Assembly: GCA_039030555.1 (NCBI GenBank)
Contig: JBCCDY010000009.1
Location: 62,001 to 126,000, forward strand
Source: JBCCDY01 sp039030555
GTDB taxonomy: Bacteria > Bacteroidota > Bacteroidia > Cytophagales > Cyclobacteriaceae
Direction of reading: 5' to 3'
DNA: 64,000 nucleotides
Positions 44,163-54,061 of this stretch are shown here, piece by piece. Position 1 is the first letter of the stretch, and every line of letters starts with the position of its first letter. The position numbers and the translations under genes are program-made. The notes under the pieces are model-generated. The model saw only the letters and a list, made by a program, of their open reading frames with translations. It made no database searches and had not been told where the DNA came from.

Positions 44163-44507
44163 CTACAGGTTTGGCTTAAAACCCAAAGAAAATATCGAAG
44201 CGTTCAAAAACGTATCGATCAGGTTTCCGAATTGAAGCTTATTCCAAATCTTCAAAGAAAGCTTGAATTACTTAAAAAGCGCTTATTCGAATTAAATAAA
44301 AAATGGAAGCTAGGCATATTTTCTAGCTTGTTATTGGGGTGGATGTTAGCTGCACTAGGCAACATTCAAGCTCAAGATACATTTCCACGAGTTTTTGATA
44401 TTGCCGAGCTACCTTGGAAAAAGGCGTCGGATGGAACAGGTGAAATTATTTGTCAGATGAAAATTCCTCAAAGAATTGAGAAAGTATTTATTAATACAAG
44501 TGTCTAG
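44163..44507 (+). pseudogene. Truncated leader of an FG-GAP surface protein gene
   Basis: The frame is open from 44163 with no ATG (a TTG lies at 44232). It begins LQVWLKTQRKYRSVQKRI and continues with a leucine/lysine-rich leader, a hydrophobic segment (IFSSLLLGWMLAALGN), a signal-peptide end IQAQ, and the first mature residues DTFPRVFDIAELP. The next gene's protein has IQAQ then EQFPEVFDLSTLD at the same place. The long basic leader is characteristic of Cytophagales FG-GAP proteins. After the ELP motif the fragment loses homology and stops. It is therefore a 5' remnant of a second FG-GAP gene, lacking its start codon and repeats. Confidence 0.72.
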
Positions 44508-44563
44508 AAATTTTCAAAAAGAACTCAATTAAGTTAATACTAAAAAACTAAAGCTTAGTTATA

Positions 44564-47500
44564 ATGGGAAAGAAACTAGAAATAACTACCTCGTGCCAGT
44601 TCCCAAGCTGCATGAAATCAAATAATTTTTCATTAGCTTTTAATACTTACCAAACTGGTAAACTATTTATACTATGTTGTATAGTCTTAAATATTCGGTT
44701 AATACAAGCTCAGGAGCAATTCCCCGAAGTTTTTGATCTGTCAACTTTAGATGGAAATAATGGCTTTCAAATTGACGGATTAAGTTCTGGAGATATCTCT
44801 GGGTTTTCTGTTTCTTTTGCTGGTGACGTAAATGGAGACGGAAACAGTGACTTTATCATTGGAGCTCCTAATGCTGATCCAAATGGCTCTAGCTCAGGAG
44901 AATCATATATCATCTTAGGGCAAAATTCAGACTTTTCACCAAATATTTCTCTTTCGGGTCTAAGTGGATCCAATGGATTCGTCATAAGAGGGACAGCATC
45001 GGGAGACCGTTCAGGTTTTTCAGTTAGTAATGCAGGAGACTTCAATGGGGATGGTTTTGATGATATTATAATAGGTGCTCCCGAATCAAGAGTTGGTTTT
45101 TCATCTTTCGCAGGAAGAAGTTACCTAGTTTATGGAAGATCGTCATTTGATCCTGTTGTAGACCTCTCCTCATTGGATGGAACTAACGGATTTACAATAG
45201 ACGGAATGAATACAAACGATTTAATAGGATTCTCAGTGAGTAGTGCTGGGGATTTAAATAATGACGGGTTAACTGATATCGTAATTGGAGCTGGATTTGC
45301 TAATTCGGGTCGAGGGGAAAGCTATGTAATTTTTGGAGTTTCTGATTTTTCATCACCTACCGTCGATCTAAATTCTCTTAACGGGTCTAATGGCTTCATT
45401 ATAAACGGTATTGATGTTGGAGATTTATCTGGAATTCCAGTAAGATCGATAGGTGATTTTAATGGAGATGATATCGATGATTTATTTATTGGAGCTAGTT
45501 TTGGTGACCCTCGTAACGCCTCTAATGCAGGAGAAAGTTATATTGTTTATGGTAATCAGAGTGGCTTTTCACCTGAACTGCAACTCTCATCACTCGGAAG
45601 CTCTTCTGGACTTACAATAAATGGAATAAATGCAAATGATTTATCTGGTATTAGTTTAGCAGGTGCCGGAGACTTTAATGGTGATGGATTGAACGATGTG
45701 ATTATTAGTGCGCCAAATTCAAGTTCTTCAGGTACTCTTTCTGGTGAAGTATATATCCTTTATGGAAGTAATGATTTTGGAGATTCATTTGATTTATCAA
45801 GTTTAGATGGAACTAATGGTTTTATACTCCAAGGCGTAAGTGAGTTTGATCAGACTGGAACTACTGTAAATAGTGCCGGTGATGTAAATGGCGATGGATT
45901 GGATGATATATTAATCTCTGCAAGATTAGATATTAATGGAAACAATGCAGGAGGAATATATGTGGTCTTTGGAAATCGACTCTTAGATAACCCCATCTTT
46001 AATTTGGATAATATAAATGGAGTAAATGGTTTTATAGTGCCTGGTGTATCAGCTGGTGATAATTTAGGAAATGTATTAACAGATGGTTTATTTATATTAG
46101 GTGGAAGTTCGGTTTCTTCAGCAGGTGATGTTAATAATGATGGATTTTCAGATATACTACTAGGAGCGCCTAATGCTGACAACGGAGGTTCTAATTCTGG
46201 GAGCTCTTATGTGATCTTTGGAAGAGGACTCTCACAAGATCCGATTTTAGTATCTGAATTGAACGATTTACTTGTTAATGAAGGCTTTGATAATATAATA
46301 ATTGATTTGGATACTGTTTTTGTAGACCCTAAGGGTTTTGAGTTATCATACTCCGCAACTAGCGAGACTCCATTAGTGGCAGTCGTAGAAGTTAATGAAA
46401 ATCTGCTTACAATACAAGAGTTAGGTATTGGTGTATCTAGTATAACCGTTACGGCGGAAGATATTGATGGAGTGGAAATAAGCGATGCGTTCGAATTCGT
46501 TATAAATGGAATACCCTCTATAGATGCACCACTAAATGACCTGGATTTAAATTCTGGTTTTGATAGCTTAATAATCCAACTTAGTTCTTTTATTAGCGAT
46601 CCGGATAATGATACAATTTCTTTCGAATCCTCACCATCAAATCAAAATGTAATAAGTCTGGATATCTCTGGTGATTCACTTATTATAATAGAAGAAGGGC
46701 TAGGGTTTTCAGAAGTATTTCTATTGGCTAGTGACGCTAATGCAACGATAGCAGATACCTTTTCTATTTTTATTTCACCCTCTGAACCCATAATTTTTCC
46801 AGCCGAAATAATACTAAGTGATTTAAACGGCAGTAACGGATTAACTATAAACGGAGCATTAAGCTCAGACATATCAGGTACGTCTGCGAATAATGCGGGG
46901 GATATCAATAATGATGGTATTGAAGATTTGATAATTGGAGCTCCAAGAACAACAAATTTTTTGAGTTCAAGAATAGGTCAGGCCCATATTGTTTTTGGGA
47001 ATAGTAGTTTTAGAAATTCAATATTAGAAATATCAGACTTAGACGGTCAGAACGGATTTAATGTTACTGGTTTTGAGGGAGCAGATTTTTTTGGGCTTTC
47101 AGTGGCCGGGGGTGGAGATATCGATAGTGATGGCATAAATGATCTGATTATTGGAGCTCCTGCATCCAATGCTAACGGAGTTGGTGTTTCCGGGGAAACA
47201 GCAGTCGTGTACGGAAGTACTGTTTTTGAAGAAAGCATATCCGTAGATTCATTAGATGGAACGAATGGCTTCACAATAAATGGTATTGGAGTTAACGATT
47301 ATACTGGCGCCTCCACAGCTATTATTGAAGATTTTAATGGAGATGGAATTAATGATGTATTGGTTGGTTCACCTGGATCTCCCAATGATTTTTTTGGAAG
47401 TTTTACAGGAAGAGCTTATGTGATCTTTGGACAGAATAGTAATGATCTTTTGCCTAATATTTTGGAACTAAGTGCTCTGGATGGCACGAATGGGTTTGTT

Positions 47501-50500
47501 CTGGAGGGAAATGATTCGAATGATGATTTCGGAACATCAGTAGCCGGAATTGGTGATTTTAACAACGATGGTCTTAATGATATAGCTATTTCAGCTCCTG
47601 GCGGTGATCCGGATGGTCGAGGTGGAGCAGGCGAAACCTATGTTATCTTTGGCAGTGAGGATCCTTTTCCAGCGACTTTTGATTTATCTGATATTAATGG
47701 GAGTAACGGATTTGTTATCAATGGTATTAACAGTGGAGATCGCAGTGGTTCTTCGATTTCTACCGCAGGAGATTTGAATGGTGATGGTTTTGCTGATATA
47801 TTAGTCGGAGCTCCCAGAGCAATAATAAATGATGATGACGATGTTGGGCAAGCCTATGTAGTATTTGGGAGTGCAGATATTTCTGACACTTTTTTTGAAT
47901 TATCGACCCTTAATGGGGAAAATGGTTTTTCATTAAATGGAACAGATATTCTAAATTTTACGGGAACTTCCGTAAATCTTGCAGGAGATATCAATAACGA
48001 CGGCTTCTCCGATATCATAATAAGTGCTCCTGGTTCGGATAGAATAGGAGAAGCATATGTAATCTTCGGAAAAGCTGGAGGGCATCAACCCTCTATAGAT
48101 CTTTTTCGAATTCCTAACAATATAGGTTTTACTATCATAGGAATAGATGATAGTACGTTTCCTGATCTTAACGTTGGGCGTGGTGGCGATTTTAATAATG
48201 ATGGTTTTGACGATATAATAATATCAGAGATGAATGCTGATCCTAATGGACTTTTATCAGCTGGGCAAACACATATCATTTTTGGTACAATTTCACCTCC
48301 AAATAGCCCTCCACAGCTGGAAGCTTCGTTTGTTGACTTAATCTTGGAACCAGGTTTCGTGGAGCAAAGAATTTCTACTTTAGGGACATTTTCTGATGTG
48401 GATGATGACAGGTTGAGTTTTTCCATATCCTCCAGTAATGAGAATGTAGTCACAGTATCAATAAGAAATGATTCTCTAATAATTAATGAGGTTGATTTAG
48501 GGTTATCTGAAATTCTAGTTTCTGCGGACGATGGCAATGGAAATATAATTAATAACCAATTTACGATTAGAATACGATCGTCTTCTGAATCATTATTTCC
48601 TGTTGAATTTAATCTTTCTGACTTAAATGGTTCTAATGGAGTTACCATACAAGGTGTAGAAACAGACGATCAAACAGGCTTTTCCGTCGCAGGAGTAGGA
48701 GACATTGATGGAGATGGCTTTGATGATGTTTTAATGACTTCCCCACCTGAAAGATTTAATTTTAATAGCGGTGGTTTCTCGTATGTTGTTTTCGGGAATG
48801 ATGATAACAACCCATTTATTGATTTGACAAGTCTTACTAATGAAATAGGAATAACTGTTGGAGAAACTTTTATACAGGCATCTTCAGCGGGCGATTTCAA
48901 CTCAGACGGCTTAGATGATTTTCTTTTGAGTTCCTCAGAAACGGTAAGGATTAATTTTGGAGCTTCCAATAGAGAAGATATTGATAGACTATCGAATACA
49001 TCTTTTGTGACTGGAAATGAGAATAACAACCTTAGTTCTATTGATGTATTAGGCGATGTAAATGGAGATGGTATAGAAGATATAATTTTAGGTGACCCAT
49101 CTATAGAGATATTTGGTGATATACTAAGAGGATCTGCCTACATATTATATGGAACAGAAGGGGCCGAAAATTCTGATGTTAATCTGTCGAATCTAAGTGA
49201 AGATCGTGGATTCATAGTTAATGGAACAGATTCATTTAGTGAGTTAGGAGGTGCTGTAAGTTCCGCGGGAGACTTAAATAATGATGGACTTGACGATATA
49301 GCTATTGCTGCTGTAGGTCAAAATAGAGTTCATATAATTTTTGGTACCAGTGGGTTTGGGTCTGAGTTTGACTTATTATCAATTAATGGGAACAACGGTT
49401 TCAATATTTCAGGATTGAATACTAATGGAGGTATACAATTGAGATCACTTGGTGATATAAACGGAGATAATATAGATGATTTTGCTATTGGAACACCTGC
49501 TCTTAGAAATGGTGCCGTATTTGTTATTTTTGGTAAATTTGATGGTTTCCCCACGGAATTAAATACATCCGAGTTAGATGGAACCAATGGATTTCTTATT
49601 AGTGGAGTCGATTCAAGACTGGAGTTCGGAGCTATTAATACTGGTATTTCAGTTAGCGATGCAATCGATATAAATGATGATGGCTTAAACGATATTATAA
49701 TAGGGGACAATCTTGCTGATTCCGAAGGTGAAATAAATAATGGAAATATTTTTATCGTTTATGGGAGCCAAGACACATACCCGGCAGAATTTAATCTTTT
49801 CAATCTTATTGGTGATAATGGTTTCGTTATTAGGGGTGTTGATGGTTTTGATGAGGCAGGATTTTCTATATCATCAGCAAGAGATTTTAATAATGATCAA
49901 ATAGAAGATTTAATTATAGGAGCGCCAAGTGTATTTGGTTCTAGGGGAGAAGTATATGTTATTTTTGGCGGATCAAACAACCCAGGTGGTAGAAATAGAA
50001 GCCCTGAAATCCTAAATCAAATATTTTCTTTAGAAGAAAATACGGCTAATGGAACTGTGGTTGGAACTTTACAAGCAATTGACCCAGACGGGGATAACTT
50101 GATATTTTCCATTGTAAGCGGTAATCTAGAGAACGCGTTTTCTATTAATTCTGAGTCGGGCGAATTAACAGTTAATAATTCTTCCATTCTTAATTTTGAA
50201 ACAACGCCCACATTTAGTTTAACTATTGAAGTTAACGATGGTGAATTAACTGATAATGCTCTTATAACCTTAAATTTGATAGATGTTGATGAAGACAATC
50301 AAGCACCAACGGTAGAAAATCCTATTGCTGATCAGGAAGAACAAGAAGGTTTCGGAACGACCACTATCTCCATAGCCAATATATTTTCCGATGAAGAAGG
50401 AGATGCTTTAACTTTTGCAGTTGCCTCATCTAATGAAAATGTTGTTACGGCGGCTTTATCAGGAACAGATGTGGTAATTACGGAGGCAGGGGTAGGAGTT

Positions 50501-51127
50501 TCACAAATTACCGCAACAGCCAACGATGGCAATGGAAACGAAGTGAGCAATATATTTTCGTTCACAGTAACAGAGTCGCCAAACACTGCTCCTGTAATAT
50601 CCAATCCTTTATCTGATTTATTATTAATTCAGGGATTTGGAACACAGTCTGTTTCATTAGCTAATGTATTTTCGGATGAGGATGCAGACGCTTTAACGTT
50701 CACGTCGGAATCATCGGATGAAGGTATTGCAACTGTATCGACCGATGGCTCTAATTTAATGATTACAGAAGTAGCCAACGGGGTTACTGAAATTACGGTA
50801 ACAGCTAATGATGGGAACAGAGGTACAATCAGTGACGTATTTGTGTTGACTATTTCAACAGTACTTAGTTTGAACGAAGAAAATTTAGGTAGTGAAATAT
50901 CAGTGTTTCCAAATCCGGCAGCTAACGAGTTAACTATTTCTGGACTTCCTCTGAACGAGTTAAAAACCGTTGAACTTTATGATGTTTCAGGATCAATTGT
51001 TCAAATAACATTCGAGAATAATGAGAGTAGGATGACGACCAATCTTACCGGCTTAAAATCGGGAGTTTACTTATTAAGACTTGACTTTGAAGAAAGAACA
51101 GTAGTAAAAAGAATAATAAGAGAATAA
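44564..51127 (+). CDS. Giant T9SS surface protein with 21 FG-GAP repeats
   Basis: 2187 residues. The signal region ends at IQAQ (about 50); an alternative start at ATG 44612 would shorten the leader by 16. Block 1 (about 60-555), block 2 (745-1242) and block 3 (1344-1802) each contain seven FG-GAP repeats with the calcium motif D-x-N-x-D-G-x-x-D. Between blocks lie Ig/cadherin-like linkers (about 560-741, two, and 1246-1339, one). Then come a cadherin domain (1809-1912), two more linker domains (1914-2098) and a type A T9SS sorting domain (2102-2187, VFPNPAANELTI, GVYLLRL). It should be exported through T9SS and displayed or released; adhesion is the likely role, with calcium. Confidence 0.93.
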   Translation: MGKKLEITTSCQFPSCMKSNNFSLAFNTYQTGKLFILCCIVLNIRLIQAQEQFPEVFDLSTLDGNNGFQIDGLSSGDISGFSVSFAGDVNGDGNSDFIIGAPNADPNGSSSGESYIILGQNSDFSPNISLSGLSGSNGFVIRGTASGDRSGFSVSNAGDFNGDGFDDIIIGAPESRVGFSSFAGRSYLVYGRSSFDPVVDLSSLDGTNGFTIDGMNTNDLIGFSVSSAGDLNNDGLTDIVIGAGFANSGRGESYVIFGVSDFSSPTVDLNSLNGSNGFIINGIDVGDLSGIPVRSIGDFNGDDIDDLFIGASFGDPRNASNAGESYIVYGNQSGFSPELQLSSLGSSSGLTINGINANDLSGISLAGAGDFNGDGLNDVIISAPNSSSSGTLSGEVYILYGSNDFGDSFDLSSLDGTNGFILQGVSEFDQTGTTVNSAGDVNGDGLDDILISARLDINGNNAGGIYVVFGNRLLDNPIFNLDNINGVNGFIVPGVSAGDNLGNVLTDGLFILGGSSVSSAGDVNNDGFSDILLGAPNADNGGSNSGSSYVIFGRGLSQDPILVSELNDLLVNEGFDNIIIDLDTVFVDPKGFELSYSATSETPLVAVVEVNENLLTIQELGIGVSSITVTAEDIDGVEISDAFEFVINGIPSIDAPLNDLDLNSGFDSLIIQLSSFISDPDNDTISFESSPSNQNVISLDISGDSLIIIEEGLGFSEVFLLASDANATIADTFSIFISPSEPIIFPAEIILSDLNGSNGLTINGALSSDISGTSANNAGDINNDGIEDLIIGAPRTTNFLSSRIGQAHIVFGNSSFRNSILEISDLDGQNGFNVTGFEGADFFGLSVAGGGDIDSDGINDLIIGAPASNANGVGVSGETAVVYGSTVFEESISVDSLDGTNGFTINGIGVNDYTGASTAIIEDFNGDGINDVLVGSPGSPNDFFGSFTGRAYVIFGQNSNDLLPNILELSALDGTNGFVLEGNDSNDDFGTSVAGIGDFNNDGLNDIAISAPGGDPDGRGGAGETYVIFGSEDPFPATFDLSDINGSNGFVINGINSGDRSGSSISTAGDLNGDGFADILVGAPRAIINDDDDVGQAYVVFGSADISDTFFELSTLNGENGFSLNGTDILNFTGTSVNLAGDINNDGFSDIIISAPGSDRIGEAYVIFGKAGGHQPSIDLFRIPNNIGFTIIGIDDSTFPDLNVGRGGDFNNDGFDDIIISEMNADPNGLLSAGQTHIIFGTISPPNSPPQLEASFVDLILEPGFVEQRISTLGTFSDVDDDRLSFSISSSNENVVTVSIRNDSLIINEVDLGLSEILVSADDGNGNIINNQFTIRIRSSSESLFPVEFNLSDLNGSNGVTIQGVETDDQTGFSVAGVGDIDGDGFDDVLMTSPPERFNFNSGGFSYVVFGNDDNNPFIDLTSLTNEIGITVGETFIQASSAGDFNSDGLDDFLLSSSETVRINFGASNREDIDRLSNTSFVTGNENNNLSSIDVLGDVNGDGIEDIILGDPSIEIFGDILRGSAYILYGTEGAENSDVNLSNLSEDRGFIVNGTDSFSELGGAVSSAGDLNNDGLDDIAIAAVGQNRVHIIFGTSGFGSEFDLLSINGNNGFNISGLNTNGGIQLRSLGDINGDNIDDFAIGTPALRNGAVFVIFGKFDGFPTELNTSELDGTNGFLISGVDSRLEFGAINTGISVSDAIDINDDGLNDIIIGDNLADSEGEINNGNIFIVYGSQDTYPAEFNLFNLIGDNGFVIRGVDGFDEAGFSISSARDFNNDQIEDLIIGAPSVFGSRGEVYVIFGGSNNPGGRNRSPEILNQIFSLEENTANGTVVGTLQAIDPDGDNLIFSIVSGNLENAFSINSESGELTVNNSSILNFETTPTFSLTIEVNDGELTDNALITLNLIDVDEDNQAPTVENPIADQEEQEGFGTTTISIANIFSDEEGDALTFAVASSNENVVTAALSGTDVVITEAGVGVSQITATANDGNGNEVSNIFSFTVTESPNTAPVISNPLSDLLLIQGFGTQSVSLANVFSDEDADALTFTSESSDEGIATVSTDGSNLMITEVANGVTEITVTANDGNRGTISDVFVLTISTVLSLNEENLGSEISVFPNPAANELTISGLPLNELKTVELYDVSGSIVQITFENNESRMTTNLTGLKSGVYLLRLDFEERTVVKRIIRE

Positions 51128-51132
51128 AAACA

Positions 51133-51200
51133 GGGCTGATGCCGGCCATCTTTGAAGAAAGACGTATGGAACTAGGTTCTTATGCGGGTCGGCATTTTTT
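51133..51200 (+). terminator. Two-hairpin structured terminator, copy 2
   Basis: About 68 nt directly behind the giant gene. The outer stem pairs ATGCCG with CGGCAT just before T6; the inner hairpin pairs CGTAT with ATGCG. It is homologous to 44013-44079. Confidence 0.78.
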
Positions 51201-51480
51201 AATTTTCTATGAATTCCGATTCAGGATGGTACAGAGCCCAAACTTTTACTTTCTTTACCCTTTTCTTTCTTTTATCCCACCTTTTCTTGTAAAAGCGATT
51301 TCTCCTGACAGGTTTGACCGTTTCGCTTCTATACATGTGTTTACTTTTTTTGGTCCTTAACGGAAAGAACTCAAAAGACTTACAGGATGAAACGGATATA
51401 AGTACTATCCACAACATCAGAACTGGCTTATTCAGTTTTAACTCAAAGCTTTTGAAAGACTTTCTATTTTTAGAAGACAT
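51199..51480 (-). CDS. Small basic lipoprotein overlapping pabB
   Basis: A 93-residue protein. The basic N-terminus is followed by VLMLWIVLISVSSC, a signal sequence with a lipobox-like end (Cys about 33), and then a strongly basic tail (KKRWDKRKKRVKKVK). Translation from ATG 51480 overlaps the end of pabB by 43 nt in another frame; the internal Met22 (51417) would avoid the overlap and still leave a usable signal. A basic lipoprotein tail could bind anionic polymers. No homology is recognised. The opposite strand is crowded by the terminator of the giant gene. Confidence 0.55.
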   Translation of the reverse strand: MSSKNRKSFKSFELKLNKPVLMLWIVLISVSSCKSFEFFPLRTKKSKHMYRSETVKPVRRNRFYKKRWDKRKKRVKKVKVWALYHPESEFIEN

Positions 51481-52724
51481 TCCTCATATTCTTTTTCCGG
51501 TACTGAGTCATAAGTGATCGCACTACCAACTTTGAAATTGACCAATTTACTCTTTTTATCATAAAAAATTGTTCTGATTACGACATTGAAATCAAAGTCT
51601 CCATCGGGTTTAAAAAAACCTATTGATCCAGAAAACAGTCCCCTTTTAAACGACTCATACTTCTCTATATTTTTCATCACTTCAATTTTAGGTGCTCCCG
51701 TCATACTTCCCATGGGGAACGCTCTTTTGAGGGCTTCTACTGCACTTATGTTTTCTTTTAATTCCGAGGATACCGAGGATATCATTTGGTTGATGGTTTT
51801 GAATTCATAGATTCCAAAAAGTTCTTCGACTTTTACCGACCCTGAATTTGAACTTCTTGCTAAGTCATTTCTCACCAGATCAACGATCATTAAATTTTCA
51901 GCTTGCTCTTTTTCACTTCCTGCAAGCTTTAATTTCTGTTTAAAATTTTCATTTGGATCATTGGCTTTTTTAATAGTGCCTTTAATAGGTTGCGAGATAA
52001 GCTTTTGACCTTCCTTTTTTAAAAAGCGTTCAGGTGAAGCACAGATAGCATAATGATTTGAATTTTTTTGTAAGACTGAAAATGGCATGGGACTGATATC
52101 ATTGAGCTTAAGAAAAGTTGAGATGGGATTGATAGAGATATTTCTTTCAGTCCAGCTCATGCAGTAGTTTATCTCATAGAAATCACCTTCTTCGATTTGC
52201 TGTCCAATGTTTTTGATATTAGCCAGATAGTCCTTTTCAGAAACATCCGGGATAGGCTTCAGCGCATCTCCTTGAGTTAAGTTGTTATGGGTATTTACTT
52301 CATTTATATGCCGAAATACTAAAGTCGGATCTTGATGGCTATGGATCTCAACACGATCTTCGTCAAAGAAAAATAGATGTTCAGGAATATAGAAAGCTAA
52401 GGAACTAAAGGGTATGATTTCCTCATTATTGGACTCCAGTTCTTCAATTTCATTTTTAAGATCGTAGGCGAGGTGACCGATCAACCATTGATGAGGATTC
52501 TCTTGTTTAAAGCTTTCTAAGTTGGGAAAGCAATTATGATTGTAAACTATCTTCCTATTGGAGCCAATGGATAACATTTTGGGAAATGTCCCAAATAAAT
52601 AGCCCTCGTAGTCACAATGGTTAAAGTAGTGAAAGTCAGAAAATGAATCTGCCCAATGCAGAGCCTTTCTAACGAAAGAATCAACATTGGGCAGTTCAAA
52701 AGTTTTAGAATTGTATTTATTCAA
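51438..52724 (-). CDS. pabB: Aminodeoxychorismate synthase component I
   Basis: A 428-residue chorismate-binding enzyme. The active-site block PIKGT, rather than PIAGT of anthranilate synthase, points to 4-amino-4-deoxychorismate synthase. Further family motifs are YEINYC, LMIVDLVRNDLAR, GSMTGAPK and GSAITYDSVPEKEYEE. It converts chorismate with ammonia to aminodeoxychorismate for folate synthesis and needs a glutamine amidotransferase subunit (PabA), which is not in this window. Cytoplasmic. The YceI gene follows 6 nt away on the same strand. Confidence 0.9.
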   Translation of the reverse strand: MNKYNSKTFELPNVDSFVRKALHWADSFSDFHYFNHCDYEGYLFGTFPKMLSIGSNRKIVYNHNCFPNLESFKQENPHQWLIGHLAYDLKNEIEELESNNEEIIPFSSLAFYIPEHLFFFDEDRVEIHSHQDPTLVFRHINEVNTHNNLTQGDALKPIPDVSEKDYLANIKNIGQQIEEGDFYEINYCMSWTERNISINPISTFLKLNDISPMPFSVLQKNSNHYAICASPERFLKKEGQKLISQPIKGTIKKANDPNENFKQKLKLAGSEKEQAENLMIVDLVRNDLARSSNSGSVKVEELFGIYEFKTINQMISSVSSELKENISAVEALKRAFPMGSMTGAPKIEVMKNIEKYESFKRGLFSGSIGFFKPDGDFDFNVVIRTIFYDKKSKLVNFKVGSAITYDSVPEKEYEECLLKIESLSKALS

Positions 52725-52730
52725 AAAGAA

Positions 52731-53447
52731 TTACGCGGAAGCTTCATCTTTGTTAGCCCACACATCAAATCCTACATTTACAGTGTTGTTGATGATCTTG
52801 TCTTTAGCGATCTCATCGATAGAACTTTCTTCATTGTAAGAAACGCCCCACTTCGTTCTATCAATATTGAATTTTGCCTCAGCGTGAATTTTATCACCTT
52901 CCATAGCAACCTTCGCAGGAAAAGTAATTCCTAAAGTGTTTCCTCTTAAAGTTAAATTGCCACTTATTTTATGTGTTGGATCAGCAATCGCATGCTCTGA
53001 ATCGGCAAATTCAGAATTATCACCTGACCAGGCTTCAACTCCAGTGATCTCGAACTTAGCATTAGGGTGATTTTCTACGTCGAAGAAATCACCAGATTTC
53101 AAGTGACCTGCTAAATTGTCTTCATCTTCACCTTCTAAATCCAATACATCGATTTGGGTAAGATCTATGCTAAAAGATCCACCAACAATACTTCCATCTT
53201 CCACATTTACAGCGCCTTCAGAAATAGCAATAGTACCATTGTGTTGACCAGCTAATTTTGTTCCGACCCAAGTGACCTTACTATCGCTTGAGGATACAGC
53301 ATATGCAACCGCTGCCGGCTCTGCTTCAGTTACTTCTTGAGCTTCGCTAACTTCAGCTTCATTACTTTTTGGTTTTGATGTGCAACTAGCCAATATTACA
53401 ACTAGGGCAAGTGAAAAAATGGTATTTGTCTTAAAATCAAACTTCAT
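52731..53447 (-). CDS. YceI-family lipoprotein
   Basis: A 238-residue lipoprotein with lipobox LASC (Cys about 22) and an acidic linker. The YceI domain (about 45-235) has SDSKVTWVGTKLAGQHNGTIA, SFSIDLTQIDV, HLKSGDFFDVENHPNAKFEIT and FNIDRTKWGVSYN, the hallmark strands of this lipocalin-like isoprenoid-binding family. It should face the periplasm or surface. Its gene is immediately upstream of pabB in the transcript, 6 nt apart. Confidence 0.93.
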   Translation of the reverse strand: MKFDFKTNTIFSLALVVILASCTSKPKSNEAEVSEAQEVTEAEPAAVAYAVSSSDSKVTWVGTKLAGQHNGTIAISEGAVNVEDGSIVGGSFSIDLTQIDVLDLEGEDEDNLAGHLKSGDFFDVENHPNAKFEITGVEAWSGDNSEFADSEHAIADPTHKISGNLTLRGNTLGITFPAKVAMEGDKIHAEAKFNIDRTKWGVSYNEESSIDEIAKDKIINNTVNVGFDVWANKDEASA

Positions 53448-53545
53448 TTTTAGTCTATTTTTTGGTTTAAAGCACTAATAACGCACCTTTAGTTTAAAAG
53501 TTCATAGCATATGCATACTAAGTAAAGATTTTATAGATTTAATCC

Positions 53546-54061
53546 ATGTCTATCATCGAATCAGTCAACGGAAACACTCCAATTTTCGGAAAAGAATGTT
53601 TTTTAGCTACCAACGCAACAGTCGTTGGTGACGTAATTATGGGAGATTACTGTAGTGTTTGGTTCAATGCAGTAGTGAGAGGAGATGTTAATTCTATAAA
53701 AGTTGGAAGTTATACTAATATTCAGGACGGAGCTGTGATCCATTGTACTTATCAAAAGACCGAGACTACAATAGGGAATTATGTTTCTATTGCGCACAAT
53801 GCGATCGTTCATGGATGTACAATCCACGATAAGGTACTAGTTGGCATGGGAGCCATCGTTATGGACCATTCCATTTTAGAAAGCGGATCCATAATCGCTG
53901 CCGGATCAGTTGTTCTTGAAAACACCCATGTGGAAGCCAATAGTATCTATGCAGGAACTCCCGCGAAAAAGGTTAAAGAAGTAGGTGAAAATATGAAGGA
54001 TATTTTTATGCGCACGGCTAATAATTATGTAAAGTATTCTAAATGGTACGATCATGATTGA
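53546..54061 (+). CDS. Gamma-carbonic-anhydrase-family protein
   Basis: A 171-residue left-handed beta-helix built from hexapeptide repeats (NATVVGDVIMGDYCSVWFNAVVRGD). Three metal-ligand histidines are present: HCTYQ, and AHNAIVHG with two more. Members form trimers with zinc at subunit interfaces; some hydrate CO2, others are inactive relatives. The downstream DinB-like gene overlaps by 8 nt, so the two are co-translated. Confidence 0.9.
   Translation: MSIIESVNGNTPIFGKECFLATNATVVGDVIMGDYCSVWFNAVVRGDVNSIKVGSYTNIQDGAVIHCTYQKTETTIGNYVSIAHNAIVHGCTIHDKVLVGMGAIVMDHSILESGSIIAAGSVVLENTHVEANSIYAGTPAKKVKEVGENMKDIFMRTANNYVKYSKWYDHD

Noticed and set aside
44707..51127. Minus-strand open frames inside the giant gene
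   Set aside because: They recur at each FG-GAP repeat as reverse shadows of the repeated codons and show no independent coding signal.
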